This document shows, piece by piece, positions 17,087 to 26,244 of a stretch of 64,000 nt of DNA; within the stretch, counting starts at the first letter, position 1; each line of letters starts with the position of its first letter. The DNA is from G025836975 sp048751585. Its GTDB lineage: Bacteria; Pseudomonadota; Gammaproteobacteria; Burkholderiales; Burkholderiaceae_B. The notes below the pieces were generated by a model, which made no database searches, had not been told where the DNA came from, and saw only the letters and a list, made by a program, of their open reading frames with translations. The stretch is taken from assembly GCF_048751585.1 (NCBI RefSeq), contig NZ_JAZHOB010000005.1:299631-363630 (forward strand), given 5' to 3'. The position numbers and the translations under genes are program-made.

Positions 17087-20000
17087 TCATGCCGACGCTG
17101 CGGCGCTCACGCCGCGCTTGCGATTGGCCCAAAGGCGGAAGCGATCCAGATACAGATACACCACCGGCGTCGTATACAAGGTCAATATCTGGCTTAGAAT
17201 CAGCCCGCCCACGATGGTCAGGCCCAGCGGCCGGCGCATCTCCACGCCGGCGCCCGTGGCCAGCACCAGGGGCAATGCGCCGAATAGCGCGGAAACCGTG
17301 GTCATCATTATGGGCCGGAAGCGCACCAGGCAGGCCTGGTAGATGGCTTCGCGCGAAGACAGGCCGTCCCGCCTTTCGGCCAGCAAGGCGAAGTCGACCA
17401 TCATGATGGCGTTCTTCTTGACGATGCCTATCAGCAGGAATACGCCTATCAGGGCGATCAGCGAGAACTCCTCGCCCAGCATCAGCAAGGCCAGCAAGGC
17501 GCCGATTCCGGCGGAAGGCAGGGTCGAAAGAATGGTGATGGGGTGTACATAGCTTTCATACAGGATCCCCAGGACGATATACATGGTCAGCAAGGCCGCC
17601 AGTATCAGCCAGGGCTGCTGCGCCATGGATTCCTGGAGCGCCTGGGCCGTACCCTGGAAGCCCGCCTGTATCTGCTGGGTGGGCAGGCCGGTGCGCGCGA
17701 CGGCATTCTCGATGGAGCGTGTGGCCTGCTCCAGCGAGACGCCCGGCGCCAGGCTGAACGAAATCGATTCCGCCGCGAACAGGCCTTCGTGGTTCACGCT
17801 AAGCGGCGCGCTGCCCACTTCGAAACGCGTAAAGGCGGACAGGGGAACGCGGCTGCCGTCCGCCGTAACCACCTGCACCTGCTTCAGCGATTCGGCATCC
17901 TGGGCGTAGCGCTGGTCCACGCCCATGACAACGTGGTACTGGTTCAGCGGGCCGTAGATGACCGAAACCTGCCGTTGGCTGAAAGAGTTATTCAAGGTGG
18001 AAGCGATCAAGGACATATTCACCCCCAGGCGGGTGGCCGCGTCGCGGTCTATGACCAGCTCGACGCGCCGCCCCTTGTCTTCGACATCGGTATCCACGTC
18101 CACCAGCTCAGGCAAGCCGGCCAACGCTCTCTGCACTTTCGGCAACCACTCCTTGAGCACGGCCAGTTCGCTGCCCATCAGCGAGTAATCATAGGATCCG
18201 CCACTGCTTTGGCGCCCTCCCACAAAGATGTCCTGTTGCGGCACCAGCGTAAGCCGCGCGCCCGGGACGCCCTGAAATTTTCCACGCAGGCGGTTGACGA
18301 TCTCGGTGGCGCTGGCCTTGCGTTCGGCAAGGGGCTTGAGCTGTATCATCATGAAGCTGGAGTTGCTGCCGCCGCGTCCGCCCACGAAACCGGTCACGCT
18401 TTCGATGGCCGGATCCTGCATCAGGGTTTGCCGGAACCGATCCAGCTTGGGCCTCATGGCATGGAAGGATGTGCCCTGATCAACGCGGAAGAAGCCCAGC
18501 AGTTGCCCAGTATCCTGCTGCGGGAAAAAACCTTTGGGAACGACTGTGTACAGGTAGAAGTTGAGGCCTATGGTCGCCGCAAGCAGCAGCATCATGAAGC
18601 GGCCGTGGGCCAGCGCCCAGCCCAGCGAACGCTCGTAGCCGCGCCAGAAAAATGCCCCCACGCTGCGCCTTCGGCTTGCTGCCCCCCAAGGGGGCGCTTT
18701 TTGCCTTGGGGCGGCCCGGCGGCAAAAAAAAGCCCCCATAACCTGGAAGGCCCGCCTGAGCATGCCGGCGCGGCGCGGCTCGCGGGCGGGTTCGATCCGC
18801 AAGATACGCGCGCACATCATAGGGGTCAAGGTGACGGAAATCAGCAGGGACACCAATATGGACACCGACAGCGTAACGGCGAACTCCCGGAACAGGCGGC
18901 CCACCAATCCGCCCATGAGCAGCATGGGGATGAACACGGCGACCAGGGACAGGCTCATGGCCAGCACGGTGAAGCCCACCTCCCGCACGCCCCGGATAGC
19001 GGCCCGCAGCGGCGACATGCCCTTCTCGATATGGCGCATGATGTTTTCGAGCACCACGATGGCATCGTCGACCACGAAACCGGTGGCCACAATCAGCGCC
19101 ATCAGCGAAATCGTATTCAAGGTATAGCCGAACCACAGCATAAGGCTGAAGGTGGTGATGAGCGAAGCGGGCACCGCTACGGCGGGGATCAGGGCGGCGC
19201 GTATATTGCGCAAGAACAGCAACACGACCAGCACCACCAGGACCACGGCGATCAGCAGCGTGATCTCGGCCTCGTGCAAGGATGCGCGTATGCTGGGCGT
19301 GCGATCCTGGGCGACGGTCAGCGCGACATGGGCCGGCAGCATGGCTTCGAACGCCGGCAATTGTTCGCGTATGGCGTCGACCGTTTCGATGATGTTGGCG
19401 TCGGCCTGGCGCCGGATGATCAGAAGAACGGCCGGGCTGTCGTTGAAGTAGCCGGCGTTGAACAGGTCCTCGACAGAATCCTCGACCTTCGCGACATCCT
19501 GCAGCCTTATCGGCGAGCCATCGCGCCAGGCCACGATCAGCGGCTTGTACTGTTCGGCCCGGTTCAGTTGCCCGCCCGAGCTGAGCTGCCAGTTGTAGCG
19601 GTCGTCCTCCACCACGCCGTTGGGGCGCATGGTGTTGGCGCTCGACAGGGCGGTTCGCACTTCATCCAGCGCCACGCCGGCGCTATTCAGCGCCTGCGGG
19701 TTCAGGCTGACGCGTATGGCCGGCAGCGAGCTTCCTCCGACCTCGACCTCGCCCACACCCGCCACCTGCGACAGTTTCTGCGCCAGCACGGTGGATGCCA
19801 GATCGTACAACTGTCCCTGCGTCGCCGTCTTCGAGGTCAGGGCCAGCACCATGACAGGCGCCGACGAGGGGTTCACCTTGTGATAGGTGGGGTTGCTGCG
19901 CAGGCTGGACGGCAGCATGTTGCGCGCCGCATTGATGGCCGCCTGCACGTCCCGCGCGGCGCTGTTGATGTCCCGGTCCATGTCGAACATCATGAAGATG

Positions 20001-20269
20001 CGGGTCGAGCCTTCGGTGCTGCGCGAACTCATTTCGCTAAGTCCCGCAATCGACCCCAATGACTGCTCCAATGGGGTCGCCACGCTGGACGCCATGGTTT
20101 CAGGACTGGCTCCCGCCATCTTGGCCGAGACCGATATCATGGGGAAATCCACCTGCGGCAAAGGGGCTACGGGCAGGAACAGGAAGGCCAGCCCGCCCGT
20201 CAGCACCAGCGCCGCGCACAATAGCGTGGTGGCGACCGGCCGCATGATGAATAAGGAAAACAGCCTCAT
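17087..20269 (-). CDS. mdtC: RND efflux transporter subunit, MdtC-like, with in-frame insertion
   Basis: A 1060-residue inner-membrane RND transporter of the MdtC type. It starts at an ATG overlapping the mdtB stop (ATGA), so the two are coupled and probably form the MdtB2C heterotrimer. Motifs: IMRPVATTLL at the N-terminus, PLPQVDFP, PETMASSVATPLEQ, the proton-relay Asp pair in ATGFVVDDAIVVLEN, TLTPMMCARI and VPKGFFPQQDTG. Usual length is about 1025-1040; the excess is a 26-residue arginine/alanine-rich insertion at about residues 511-537, in the cytoplasmic stretch before the second half of the protein, flanked by a repeated GAFF (see the repeat entry). The reading frame is intact across it. 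A longer frame upstream to 20386 lies inside mdtB and is not used. Confidence 0.93.
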   Translation of the reverse strand: MRLFSLFIMRPVATTLLCAALVLTGGLAFLFLPVAPLPQVDFPMISVSAKMAGASPETMASSVATPLEQSLGSIAGLSEMSSRSTEGSTRIFMMFDMDRDINSAARDVQAAINAARNMLPSSLRSNPTYHKVNPSSAPVMVLALTSKTATQGQLYDLASTVLAQKLSQVAGVGEVEVGGSSLPAIRVSLNPQALNSAGVALDEVRTALSSANTMRPNGVVEDDRYNWQLSSGGQLNRAEQYKPLIVAWRDGSPIRLQDVAKVEDSVEDLFNAGYFNDSPAVLLIIRRQADANIIETVDAIREQLPAFEAMLPAHVALTVAQDRTPSIRASLHEAEITLLIAVVLVVLVVLLFLRNIRAALIPAVAVPASLITTFSLMLWFGYTLNTISLMALIVATGFVVDDAIVVLENIMRHIEKGMSPLRAAIRGVREVGFTVLAMSLSLVAVFIPMLLMGGLVGRLFREFAVTLSVSILVSLLISVTLTPMMCARILRIEPAREPRRAGMLRRAFQVMGAFFCRRAAPRQKAPPWGAASRRRSVGAFFWRGYERSLGWALAHGRFMMLLLAATIGLNFYLYTVVPKGFFPQQDTGQLLGFFRVDQGTSFHAMRPKLDRFRQTLMQDPAIESVTGFVGGRGGSNSSFMMIQLKPLAERKASATEIVNRLRGKFQGVPGARLTLVPQQDIFVGGRQSSGGSYDYSLMGSELAVLKEWLPKVQRALAGLPELVDVDTDVEDKGRRVELVIDRDAATRLGVNMSLIASTLNNSFSQRQVSVIYGPLNQYHVVMGVDQRYAQDAESLKQVQVVTADGSRVPLSAFTRFEVGSAPLSVNHEGLFAAESISFSLAPGVSLEQATRSIENAVARTGLPTQQIQAGFQGTAQALQESMAQQPWLILAALLTMYIVLGILYESYVHPITILSTLPSAGIGALLALLMLGEEFSLIALIGVFLLIGIVKKNAIMMVDFALLAERRDGLSSREAIYQACLVRFRPIMMTTVSALFGALPLVLATGAGVEMRRPLGLTIVGGLILSQILTLYTTPVVYLYLDRFRLWANRKRGVSAAASA
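18646..18741. repeat. 78-bp repeat-like insertion inside mdtC with short direct repeats
   Basis: On the minus strand TGGGGGC followed by a T-run occurs at 18738 and again at 18660, exactly 78 bases apart, encoding GAFF twice in the same frame. Between them lies an inverted repeat with 8-base arms CCCCAAGG (18684-18691) and CCTTGGGG (18704-18711), plus GC-rich segments with GCAGCAAGCCGAAGG. Base composition and the Arg/Ala/Pro-rich translation differ from the RND context. It resembles the short palindromic intergenic repeats of betaproteobacteria, inserted here without breaking the frame. I saw no second copy in this window by eye. Confidence 0.7.
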
Positions 20270-23200
20270 GGAGCTAGCCCGCCATCGGCCTCGCGCGTCT
20301 TGTGGTACGTGCCTGCGCGCCGCGCCAGCCGATCGAACATCAGGTAGATGACGGGCGTGGTGAACAGCGTCAGGATCTGGCTGCACAACAGCCCGCCCAC
20401 CATGACCAGTCCCAGTGGCTGGCGCAGCTCGGAGCCCGAGCCCGTTGCCAGCATAAGCGGTATGGCGCTGAATAGCGCCGCCAGCGTGGTCATGAGTATG
20501 GGCCGAAACCGCAGCAGTGCCGCCTCATGTATGGCCGCCCTGGGCGCCAGCCCACGGGTGCGTTCGGCATCCAGCGCGAAGTCGATCATCATGATGGCGT
20601 TTTTCTTGACGATGCCTATCAGCAGAATGATTCCGATGACGCCGATCATGTCCAAATCCGATCCACTGATCAGCAAAGCCAGCAAGGCGCCTATCGCCGC
20701 CGAAGGCAGGGTGGACAGTATCGTGATTGGATGAATATAGCTTTCATACAGAATGCCCAGAACAATGTACATGGCGGCGACCGCCGCCAGCATCAGCCAC
20801 AGGGTGCTGGACAGGGAAGCCTGGAAGGCGCGCGCCGCTCCCTGGAAGCGCAAATCCAGCGAAGCGGGCATGCCCAGCTCGGCCTGCGCGGCCCGTATCG
20901 ATTCCACGGCGTCCGACAAAGCCATGCCGGGCGCCAGGTTGAACGAAATGGTGGTGGCGGGAAACTGCCCCAAGCGCTCTATGGATAATAAAGAACTGGT
21001 TTCCTCGATGCGCGCCAAGCTGCTTAGCGGCACCGGCGTACCCGATGTGGTGGGCACATAAATCTGGCCAAGGGCACGGGGATTCCGCCTGAACTGGGAC
21101 GCTACCTCGAGCACCACGCGGTACTGTGCCGATTGAGTAAAGATGGTGGATATCTGCCGCTGCCCGAAGGCGTCGTACAGGGCATCGTCGATAACCGCGT
21201 TGCTGACGCCCAGACGGGCCGCCGCGTCGCGATCGATGACCAGCGTGGTCTGCAGACCACCGCCCTGCAGGTCATCGACCACATCGCGCAATCCCGGCAC
21301 CTCGCGCAGCGCATCCACCAGCCTGGGGGTCCACTCCAGCAGGATGCCGTGATCGGGATCGGACAGGGTCATCTGGTATTGCGTACGGCTTACGCGATCC
21401 TCCACCGTCAGATCCTGGACCGGCTGCATGAACACCTGGATATCGGGCAACGCGGCAAGATCCGCAGCCAGCCGGTCGATAATGGCTTGGGCATTCGCCG
21501 AGCGCTCGCCCAGCGGCTTCAGCGCAATCTGCATGCGCCCGGTATTCAGCGTGGCATTCGTGCCGTCTATGCCGATGAACGAGGACACCGCCTGGACATC
21601 GGGATCTTTCAGTATGCGATCTACCGCCTGCTGCTGGCGCTGCGCCATCGACGCGAAGGAAACCGTTTGCGGCCCCTGGCTTATGGCCTGGATCAGGCCG
21701 GTATCCTGCTGCGGGAAGAAGCCCTTGGGCACCACCGCGTACAGCAGGCCGGTCAGCAACAGGGTGCCCAGGGCGACCCATAGCGTGGCGCGTTGATGCG
21801 CCAGCACCCATTGCAGGCCTTTATCGTAGGAATGGATCAGGTCGTCCATCCATATGCCGGCTTTCCGCTGGAAGCGCCCATACTTCATTTCCGATTCGGG
21901 CCGCAGCAAGCGCGCGCACATCATGGGGGTAAGCGTCAGTGAAATCGCCAGCGACAGCAATATGGCGACCGCCAGCGTGATCGCGAATTCGCGAAACAGC
22001 CGGCCTATGACATCGCTCATGAACAGCAGAGGAATCAGCACGGCGATCAGGGACAGGGTCAGCGATACCAGCGTAAAGCCGATTTGCGACGCGCCTTTCA
22101 AGGCGGCCTTCAGCGCGCTCTCGCCCTCTTCGATATGCCGCGCGATGTTCTCGATCATGACGATGGCGTCGTCGACCACGAAACCGGTGGCGATGGTCAA
22201 CGCCATCAGGGTCAGGTTGTTGATGCTGAATCCGGCCAGATACATGATGCCGAAGGTCCCGACCAGGGACAGGGGCACCACCACGCTGGGAATGAAGGTG
22301 GCCGTCCAGCTGCGCAAGAACACAAAGGTCACCAGGACCACCAGAATAATGGCCAGGATCATTTCGTACTGAACATGGTCGATCGAATCGCGTATGGTCT
22401 GCGTACGGTCGGTGGCGACGCTGATCTCGACGCCCACGGGCAGGGCCTGCTTCAGCGATGGCAGCATGGCCTTGACGCGATCCACGACCTCGATCACATT
22501 TGCGCCGGGCTGGCGCTGGATATTCAGCAGGATGGCCGGCGTGGTCCCGATCCAGGCTGCCTGCCGTATGTTCTCGGCGTCCTGGCGGGCATCGGCAACA
22601 TCGCGAAGCCGCAAAGGCGCACCGTTCTCGTAGGCGACGATCAGTTGCTCGTAGTCCTGGACGGAACGCAATTGATCGTTGGCATTGATGGTGGTGGAAC
22701 GCTCGGGACCATCCAGATTGCCCTTGGGCTGATTGACGTTGGCGCCTACGATGGCCGTACGCAGGCTGGCCAGCGTCAGGTTGTGGGCCGCCAGCGCTTC
22801 CGGGTTGGCCTGGATACGCACGGCGGGCCGCTGCCCGCCGGCAATGCTGACCAGCCCCACGCCCGATATCTGCGACAGCTTTTGCGCCACGCGTATGTCG
22901 ATCAGGTCGCGCACCTGATACAGGGGCAGCGTCGGGGAAGTCACGGCCAGACTGATGACCGGGGTATCGGCCGGGTTCACCTTGTTATAGATGGGCGGGG
23001 CCGGCAAATCGTTGGGCAGCAGGTTGGAAGCGGCATTGATGGCGGCCTGCACTTCCTGCTCGGCCACGTCCAGCGGCAAGTCCAAATCGAACTGCAGCGT
23101 GATCAGCGACGAACCGCCCGAGCTGGACGAGGTCATCTGAGTCAAGCCGGCCATCTGGCCGAACTGGCGCTCCAGCGGCGAGGTTACCAGCGCCGTCATG

Positions 23201-23373
23201 ACGTCGGGGCTGGCTCCGGGATACAGCGTCGTTACCTGAATGGTCGGATAATCGACCTGCGGCAATGCCGATACCGGCAACAGCCGATAAGCCAGCAAGC
23301 CCGAGATAAGCAGCGCGACCATGGCCAGCGTCGTGGCCACGGGCCGCAGGATGAACAGGCGCGACAGATTCAC
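20266..23373 (-). CDS. mdtB: RND efflux transporter subunit, MdtB-like
   Basis: A 1035-residue inner-membrane proton-driven RND pump subunit, normal family length. Key segments: FILRPVATTLAMVALL (first membrane helix), LPQVDYPTIQVTT, DVMTALVTSPLERQFGQ, the Asp pair in ATGFVVDDAIVMIEN, SLTLTPMMCARLL and VPKGFFPQQDTG. It begins with GTG nine bases after the adaptor gene and its TGA overlaps the mdtC ATG. Tandem non-identical RND genes behind one adaptor are the hallmark of MdtABC, whose E. coli version exports novobiocin, bile salts and some metal-related compounds. Substrates in this organism are not known. Confidence 0.93.
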   Translation of the reverse strand: MNLSRLFILRPVATTLAMVALLISGLLAYRLLPVSALPQVDYPTIQVTTLYPGASPDVMTALVTSPLERQFGQMAGLTQMTSSSSGGSSLITLQFDLDLPLDVAEQEVQAAINAASNLLPNDLPAPPIYNKVNPADTPVISLAVTSPTLPLYQVRDLIDIRVAQKLSQISGVGLVSIAGGQRPAVRIQANPEALAAHNLTLASLRTAIVGANVNQPKGNLDGPERSTTINANDQLRSVQDYEQLIVAYENGAPLRLRDVADARQDAENIRQAAWIGTTPAILLNIQRQPGANVIEVVDRVKAMLPSLKQALPVGVEISVATDRTQTIRDSIDHVQYEMILAIILVVLVTFVFLRSWTATFIPSVVVPLSLVGTFGIMYLAGFSINNLTLMALTIATGFVVDDAIVMIENIARHIEEGESALKAALKGASQIGFTLVSLTLSLIAVLIPLLFMSDVIGRLFREFAITLAVAILLSLAISLTLTPMMCARLLRPESEMKYGRFQRKAGIWMDDLIHSYDKGLQWVLAHQRATLWVALGTLLLTGLLYAVVPKGFFPQQDTGLIQAISQGPQTVSFASMAQRQQQAVDRILKDPDVQAVSSFIGIDGTNATLNTGRMQIALKPLGERSANAQAIIDRLAADLAALPDIQVFMQPVQDLTVEDRVSRTQYQMTLSDPDHGILLEWTPRLVDALREVPGLRDVVDDLQGGGLQTTLVIDRDAAARLGVSNAVIDDALYDAFGQRQISTIFTQSAQYRVVLEVASQFRRNPRALGQIYVPTTSGTPVPLSSLARIEETSSLLSIERLGQFPATTISFNLAPGMALSDAVESIRAAQAELGMPASLDLRFQGAARAFQASLSSTLWLMLAAVAAMYIVLGILYESYIHPITILSTLPSAAIGALLALLISGSDLDMIGVIGIILLIGIVKKNAIMMIDFALDAERTRGLAPRAAIHEAALLRFRPILMTTLAALFSAIPLMLATGSGSELRQPLGLVMVGGLLCSQILTLFTTPVIYLMFDRLARRAGTYHKTREADGGLAP

Positions 23374-23382
23374 GGCCTGGCC

Positions 23383-24654
23383 TTAATGCGCGCTGGCCGG
23401 GGCCGCCGGGGCCGCGCCGTCGCCGGATCCCGCCGCAAGGCCTGCCGGCATGGCCGCCGCCGGGCTGGCCTGGGCGCCGGTAACGACCTCGACCGCCGCG
23501 CCTTCGCGCAGGCGATCCAGGCCCTCGACCACGACGCGCTGTCCCTCGCTCAGGCCGGACTCGACCGCGATCAGTTTGTCATCGACGCGCCCAGTCACGA
23601 TGCGTTGAATGTGCACCTTGTCCCCCTCATCGACGACATAAACGAATGCCCCTATGGAGCCTTGCTGGACCGCCATGGTCGGGACCAGCAGCGACCGGGC
23701 GGTGTCGACCCGCAACCGGACATTGACGAACTGATTGGGAAACAAAGATTCGTCTTCGTTGGCAAAACGTGCCTTGAACTTGACGGTGCCGGTGGCAACG
23801 TCGATCTGATTGTCGACGGACATCAGCTCGCCCGTGGCGATCTTGCGCAGATCGTCGCGATCGTAGAGATCGGCGGTCAGGGTTTTACCGGCGCGCAGCT
23901 GGGCCAGGACTTCGGGCAATTGCGCCTGCGGGAGGGTGAACAGCACGGAGATGGGCTGGGTTTGCGTGATGACCACGATGCCGTCGGTATTCGAGGCATT
24001 CACCATATTGCCCTCGTCCACTTTGCGCAAGCCCAGGCGCCCCGATATGGGCGCGGTAATGCGTGTGAAGTCCAATTGAAGGCGGGCGCTGTCCACCGCC
24101 GCCTGATCGCTTTTGCGCGAGCCTAGAAACTGCTGGACCAGGGCGGCCTGCGCGTCCACCTGTTGTTTGGCTATGGAGTTCTGCTTGAATAGCAGTTGAT
24201 AGCGCTGCAGATCGCGCTGCGCGTTCTGCAACTGGGCCTCGTTCTGCTTTTGCTGGCCCAGGGCCTGGTCCAGTTGGACTTGGTAGGTTCGCGGATCGAT
24301 CTGCGCGAGCATGTCGCCGGCATTGACTTTCTGGCCGTCGGAAAAGAAGATTTTTTGCAGTTCTCCGTCCACCCGGCTGCGCACCGTGACCGTATTGAAC
24401 GCGGTCACCGTGCCTATGGCCTTGAGTGTGTGCTGTATGGAGCCCTGCTGCACGGTGGCGACCCGGACCGGCGTTTTCATGTTGGCCATGGCGGCCATGC
24501 GGTTGCCGCCAAGGCCCGGCCGCCCTCCCTTCATCGAGCCCGCATCACGCCCCACAAGCCAGTATGCGCCGGCCGCCAACACGATAAGGACAAGAACGAG
24601 CCATGGCCAGCGCCGATGGCCGGGCCTATGGGATACGGAGCGGGGTTCCGCCAT
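23383..24654 (-). CDS. mdtA: RND efflux periplasmic adaptor, MdtA-like
   Basis: A 423-residue membrane fusion protein. A basic N-terminus is followed by a single hydrophobic anchor (WPWLVLVLIVLAAGAYWLV). Then come the barrel-sandwich halves (TVRSRVDGELQKIFFSDGQKV and FTRITAPISGRLGLRKVDEG), an alpha-hairpin between them rich in Gln (about residues 125-180) and the beta-barrel segment ending DRLREGAAVEV. The C-terminus is Ala/Pro-rich. I chose the ATG at 24654, which has a GGAG site, over the ATG at 24690. It is the first gene of the operon adaptor, mdtB, mdtC, outer-membrane lipoprotein. No two-component regulator such as BaeSR is adjacent. Confidence 0.93.
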   Translation of the reverse strand: MAEPRSVSHRPGHRRWPWLVLVLIVLAAGAYWLVGRDAGSMKGGRPGLGGNRMAAMANMKTPVRVATVQQGSIQHTLKAIGTVTAFNTVTVRSRVDGELQKIFFSDGQKVNAGDMLAQIDPRTYQVQLDQALGQQKQNEAQLQNAQRDLQRYQLLFKQNSIAKQQVDAQAALVQQFLGSRKSDQAAVDSARLQLDFTRITAPISGRLGLRKVDEGNMVNASNTDGIVVITQTQPISVLFTLPQAQLPEVLAQLRAGKTLTADLYDRDDLRKIATGELMSVDNQIDVATGTVKFKARFANEDESLFPNQFVNVRLRVDTARSLLVPTMAVQQGSIGAFVYVVDEGDKVHIQRIVTGRVDDKLIAVESGLSEGQRVVVEGLDRLREGAAVEVVTGAQASPAAAMPAGLAAGSGDGAAPAAPASAH

Positions 24655-24759
24655 GCAATGTTCTCCGGGTTCGAACGAAACAGGCGACATTTTCGCCTAT
24701 TGACGGCCACAGGAACACAGAAATCCCGGATTTGAAATGGAACGCAACAACTATTGAAG

Positions 24760-24784
24760 CGCGGCGTAAAGGGTGAACGCCGCG
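24760..24784. terminator. Possible hairpin downstream of zapD
   Basis: An 8-bp perfect stem (CGCGGCGT / ACGCCGCG) with a nine-base loop lies 36 bases beyond the zapD stop codon and within the mdtA upstream region. Neither side has a strong T-run, so it may be a weak terminator for zapD on the minus strand or a leader hairpin of the efflux operon. Confidence 0.3.
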
Positions 24785-24819
24785 TAAAAGCAGCCCCCGC
24801 CGGCTCTATCGACCCGGCT

Positions 24820-25572
24820 TCAAACGTTGCAGCGGGCCAGTTTGAATGGCACGTCGCTGGCCACCGGCTGCGGCTTGAGCTCGCAGTCCTGCGATGCGAA
24901 ACGCACCCATATCACGTATTTATTGGCGCTCATTTCGGGGAAGATGTTCAGCGCCGCGTCGACCCATACCCGCAGAAGCTGGAATACCTTGCCGCCCAGC
25001 ATCTCTTGATAGGCGCCCTGCCGGGCCACCAGATCGACCACATCGCCGGAATCGCGCAGCAGGCGCAAGATAAGTGCCAGGCCCTTATAAAGAGGCAGGA
25101 ATGGGGTGATCCATCGATGCAGATCTGTGGCGCGAACTTCGGGAGGCTTGATCTGCCAGGAAAAATACGACGGCATGTCGACCTGCGAAGACCCGCCGGG
25201 CACGGCGATGCGGCCGCGCAAGCTGGCCAGCCATTCGTTGTCGCGCAATTCCTGGCCTACGCGGCCTTGAGCGCCGAGTTCGGCGGCCACCCCCTGGATC
25301 TCGGCCAGCATGGTATCCAGCGTGCGGGCATCGACCTCGGGGTGCTGGCGCAACGCGCCAAGCGCAACGCGCTGCCGTTCCAGATCTTGCAATACCGCGC
25401 CGCGCAGGTCGGTGCGGTCGCAGATATCAAGAAGATCGAACAGGGTGGCGACCGAAATCTGGTGATGGTGGACATCGGTCCCTTTGGCGAAAAAGAACAG
25501 CCGGTCGAACAGGTGCTCGACTCTTAATAGAGACCTTACGCGCTCGTTGCAAGGATATTCATAAAGAATCAC
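24820..25572 (-). CDS. zapD: Cell division protein ZapD (DUF1342)
   Basis: A 250-residue cytoplasmic protein that bundles FtsZ filaments at the division ring. Diagnostic stretches: LYEYPCNERVRSLLRVEHLF at the N-terminus, TDLRGAVLQDLERQR, LRDNEWLASLRGRIAVPGG, CNFDLP-like VDMPSYFSWQ and a C-terminal WVRFASQDCELKPQPVASDVPF. Starts at a GTG. It follows coaE by 53 bases on the same strand; the coaE-zapD arrangement is conserved in proteobacteria (coaE-yacF in E. coli). The four Cys of the usually following zinc protein YacG are not found downstream here. Confidence 0.93.
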   Translation of the reverse strand: MILYEYPCNERVRSLLRVEHLFDRLFFFAKGTDVHHHQISVATLFDLLDICDRTDLRGAVLQDLERQRVALGALRQHPEVDARTLDTMLAEIQGVAAELGAQGRVGQELRDNEWLASLRGRIAVPGGSSQVDMPSYFSWQIKPPEVRATDLHRWITPFLPLYKGLALILRLLRDSGDVVDLVARQGAYQEMLGGKVFQLLRVWVDAALNIFPEMSANKYVIWVRFASQDCELKPQPVASDVPFKLARCNV

Positions 25573-25625
25573 GCGACCAAAAACCTTTTCAATGACAAGG
25601 AACGACTACTGGAAGAGCAGCCCGT

Positions 25626-26231
25626 CTATTGACGTGCCCGCATGCACCAAGCCTCGTGCAGTTCGCGGGCGTGACGCACGAGTTCGTCAAGACTGGTGCG
25701 CCCGTCGTTGACGATGACATCGTCGGCAACAGCCAAACGCGCCTCTCGTGACGCCTGTGCTGACATGATACGCGCAATAGCCTCTGGCGTCAGCCCACTG
25801 CGGGCCTGGACCCGCCTGATCTGTGTTTCCGGATCGCAATCGACGACACAGATGCGATCCACCCGATCCCGCCAGCGCCCCGACTCGACCAGCAAGGGAA
25901 CGACAAAGACAAGATAACATCCTTGTGCCGCATCAGCCCTCTTTTGTGTAACTGAACTTATCATTGGATGAATAATTGATTCAAGCCGCTGCCGCGCTTG
26001 CGGGCTTTCGAAGACCAGCTCGCGCATGGCTTGCCGGTCCAGCGCGCCCGTCGGCGAAATGATGTCGGGGCCGAATTCGTGCCGTATCGATTCAATCGCG
26101 GCACCGCCAGGCGAGGTCAATTCGTGCGCGATGACATCGGTATCGATGACGGCGGCACCCCAGTCGGCAAACAGATCGGCAACGCGGCTTTTGCCGGAGC
26201 CTATTCCACCGGTCAAGCCAATTTTGTACAC
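25626..26231 (-). CDS. coaE: Dephospho-CoA kinase
   Basis: A 201-residue P-loop kinase that phosphorylates dephospho-CoA in the last step of coenzyme A synthesis. The Walker A motif GLTGGIGSGKS is at residues 5-15; DTDVIAHELTSPGGAA, LDRQAMRELVF, LESIIHPMI, VFVVPLLVESG and VVDCDPETQIRRVQARSGL complete the CoaE pattern. Starts at GTG. The prepilin peptidase gene lies 13 bases upstream, and zapD follows. The window also has panC, an earlier enzyme of the same pathway. Confidence 0.96.
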   Translation of the reverse strand: MYKIGLTGGIGSGKSRVADLFADWGAAVIDTDVIAHELTSPGGAAIESIRHEFGPDIISPTGALDRQAMRELVFESPQARQRLESIIHPMISSVTQKRADAAQGCYLVFVVPLLVESGRWRDRVDRICVVDCDPETQIRRVQARSGLTPEAIARIMSAQASREARLAVADDVIVNDGRTSLDELVRHARELHEAWCMRARQ

Positions 26232-26244
26232 AGCGGCACCTCGG

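Noticed and set aside
17543..20062. An 839-residue open frame on the plus strand
   Set aside because: Antisense to mdtC, whose RND motifs are unmistakable. Composition is typical of a GC-rich shadow frame.
22084..24126. A 680-residue open frame on the plus strand
   Set aside because: Spans the antisense of mdtB and mdtA, crossing two well-supported genes; no recognisable domain.
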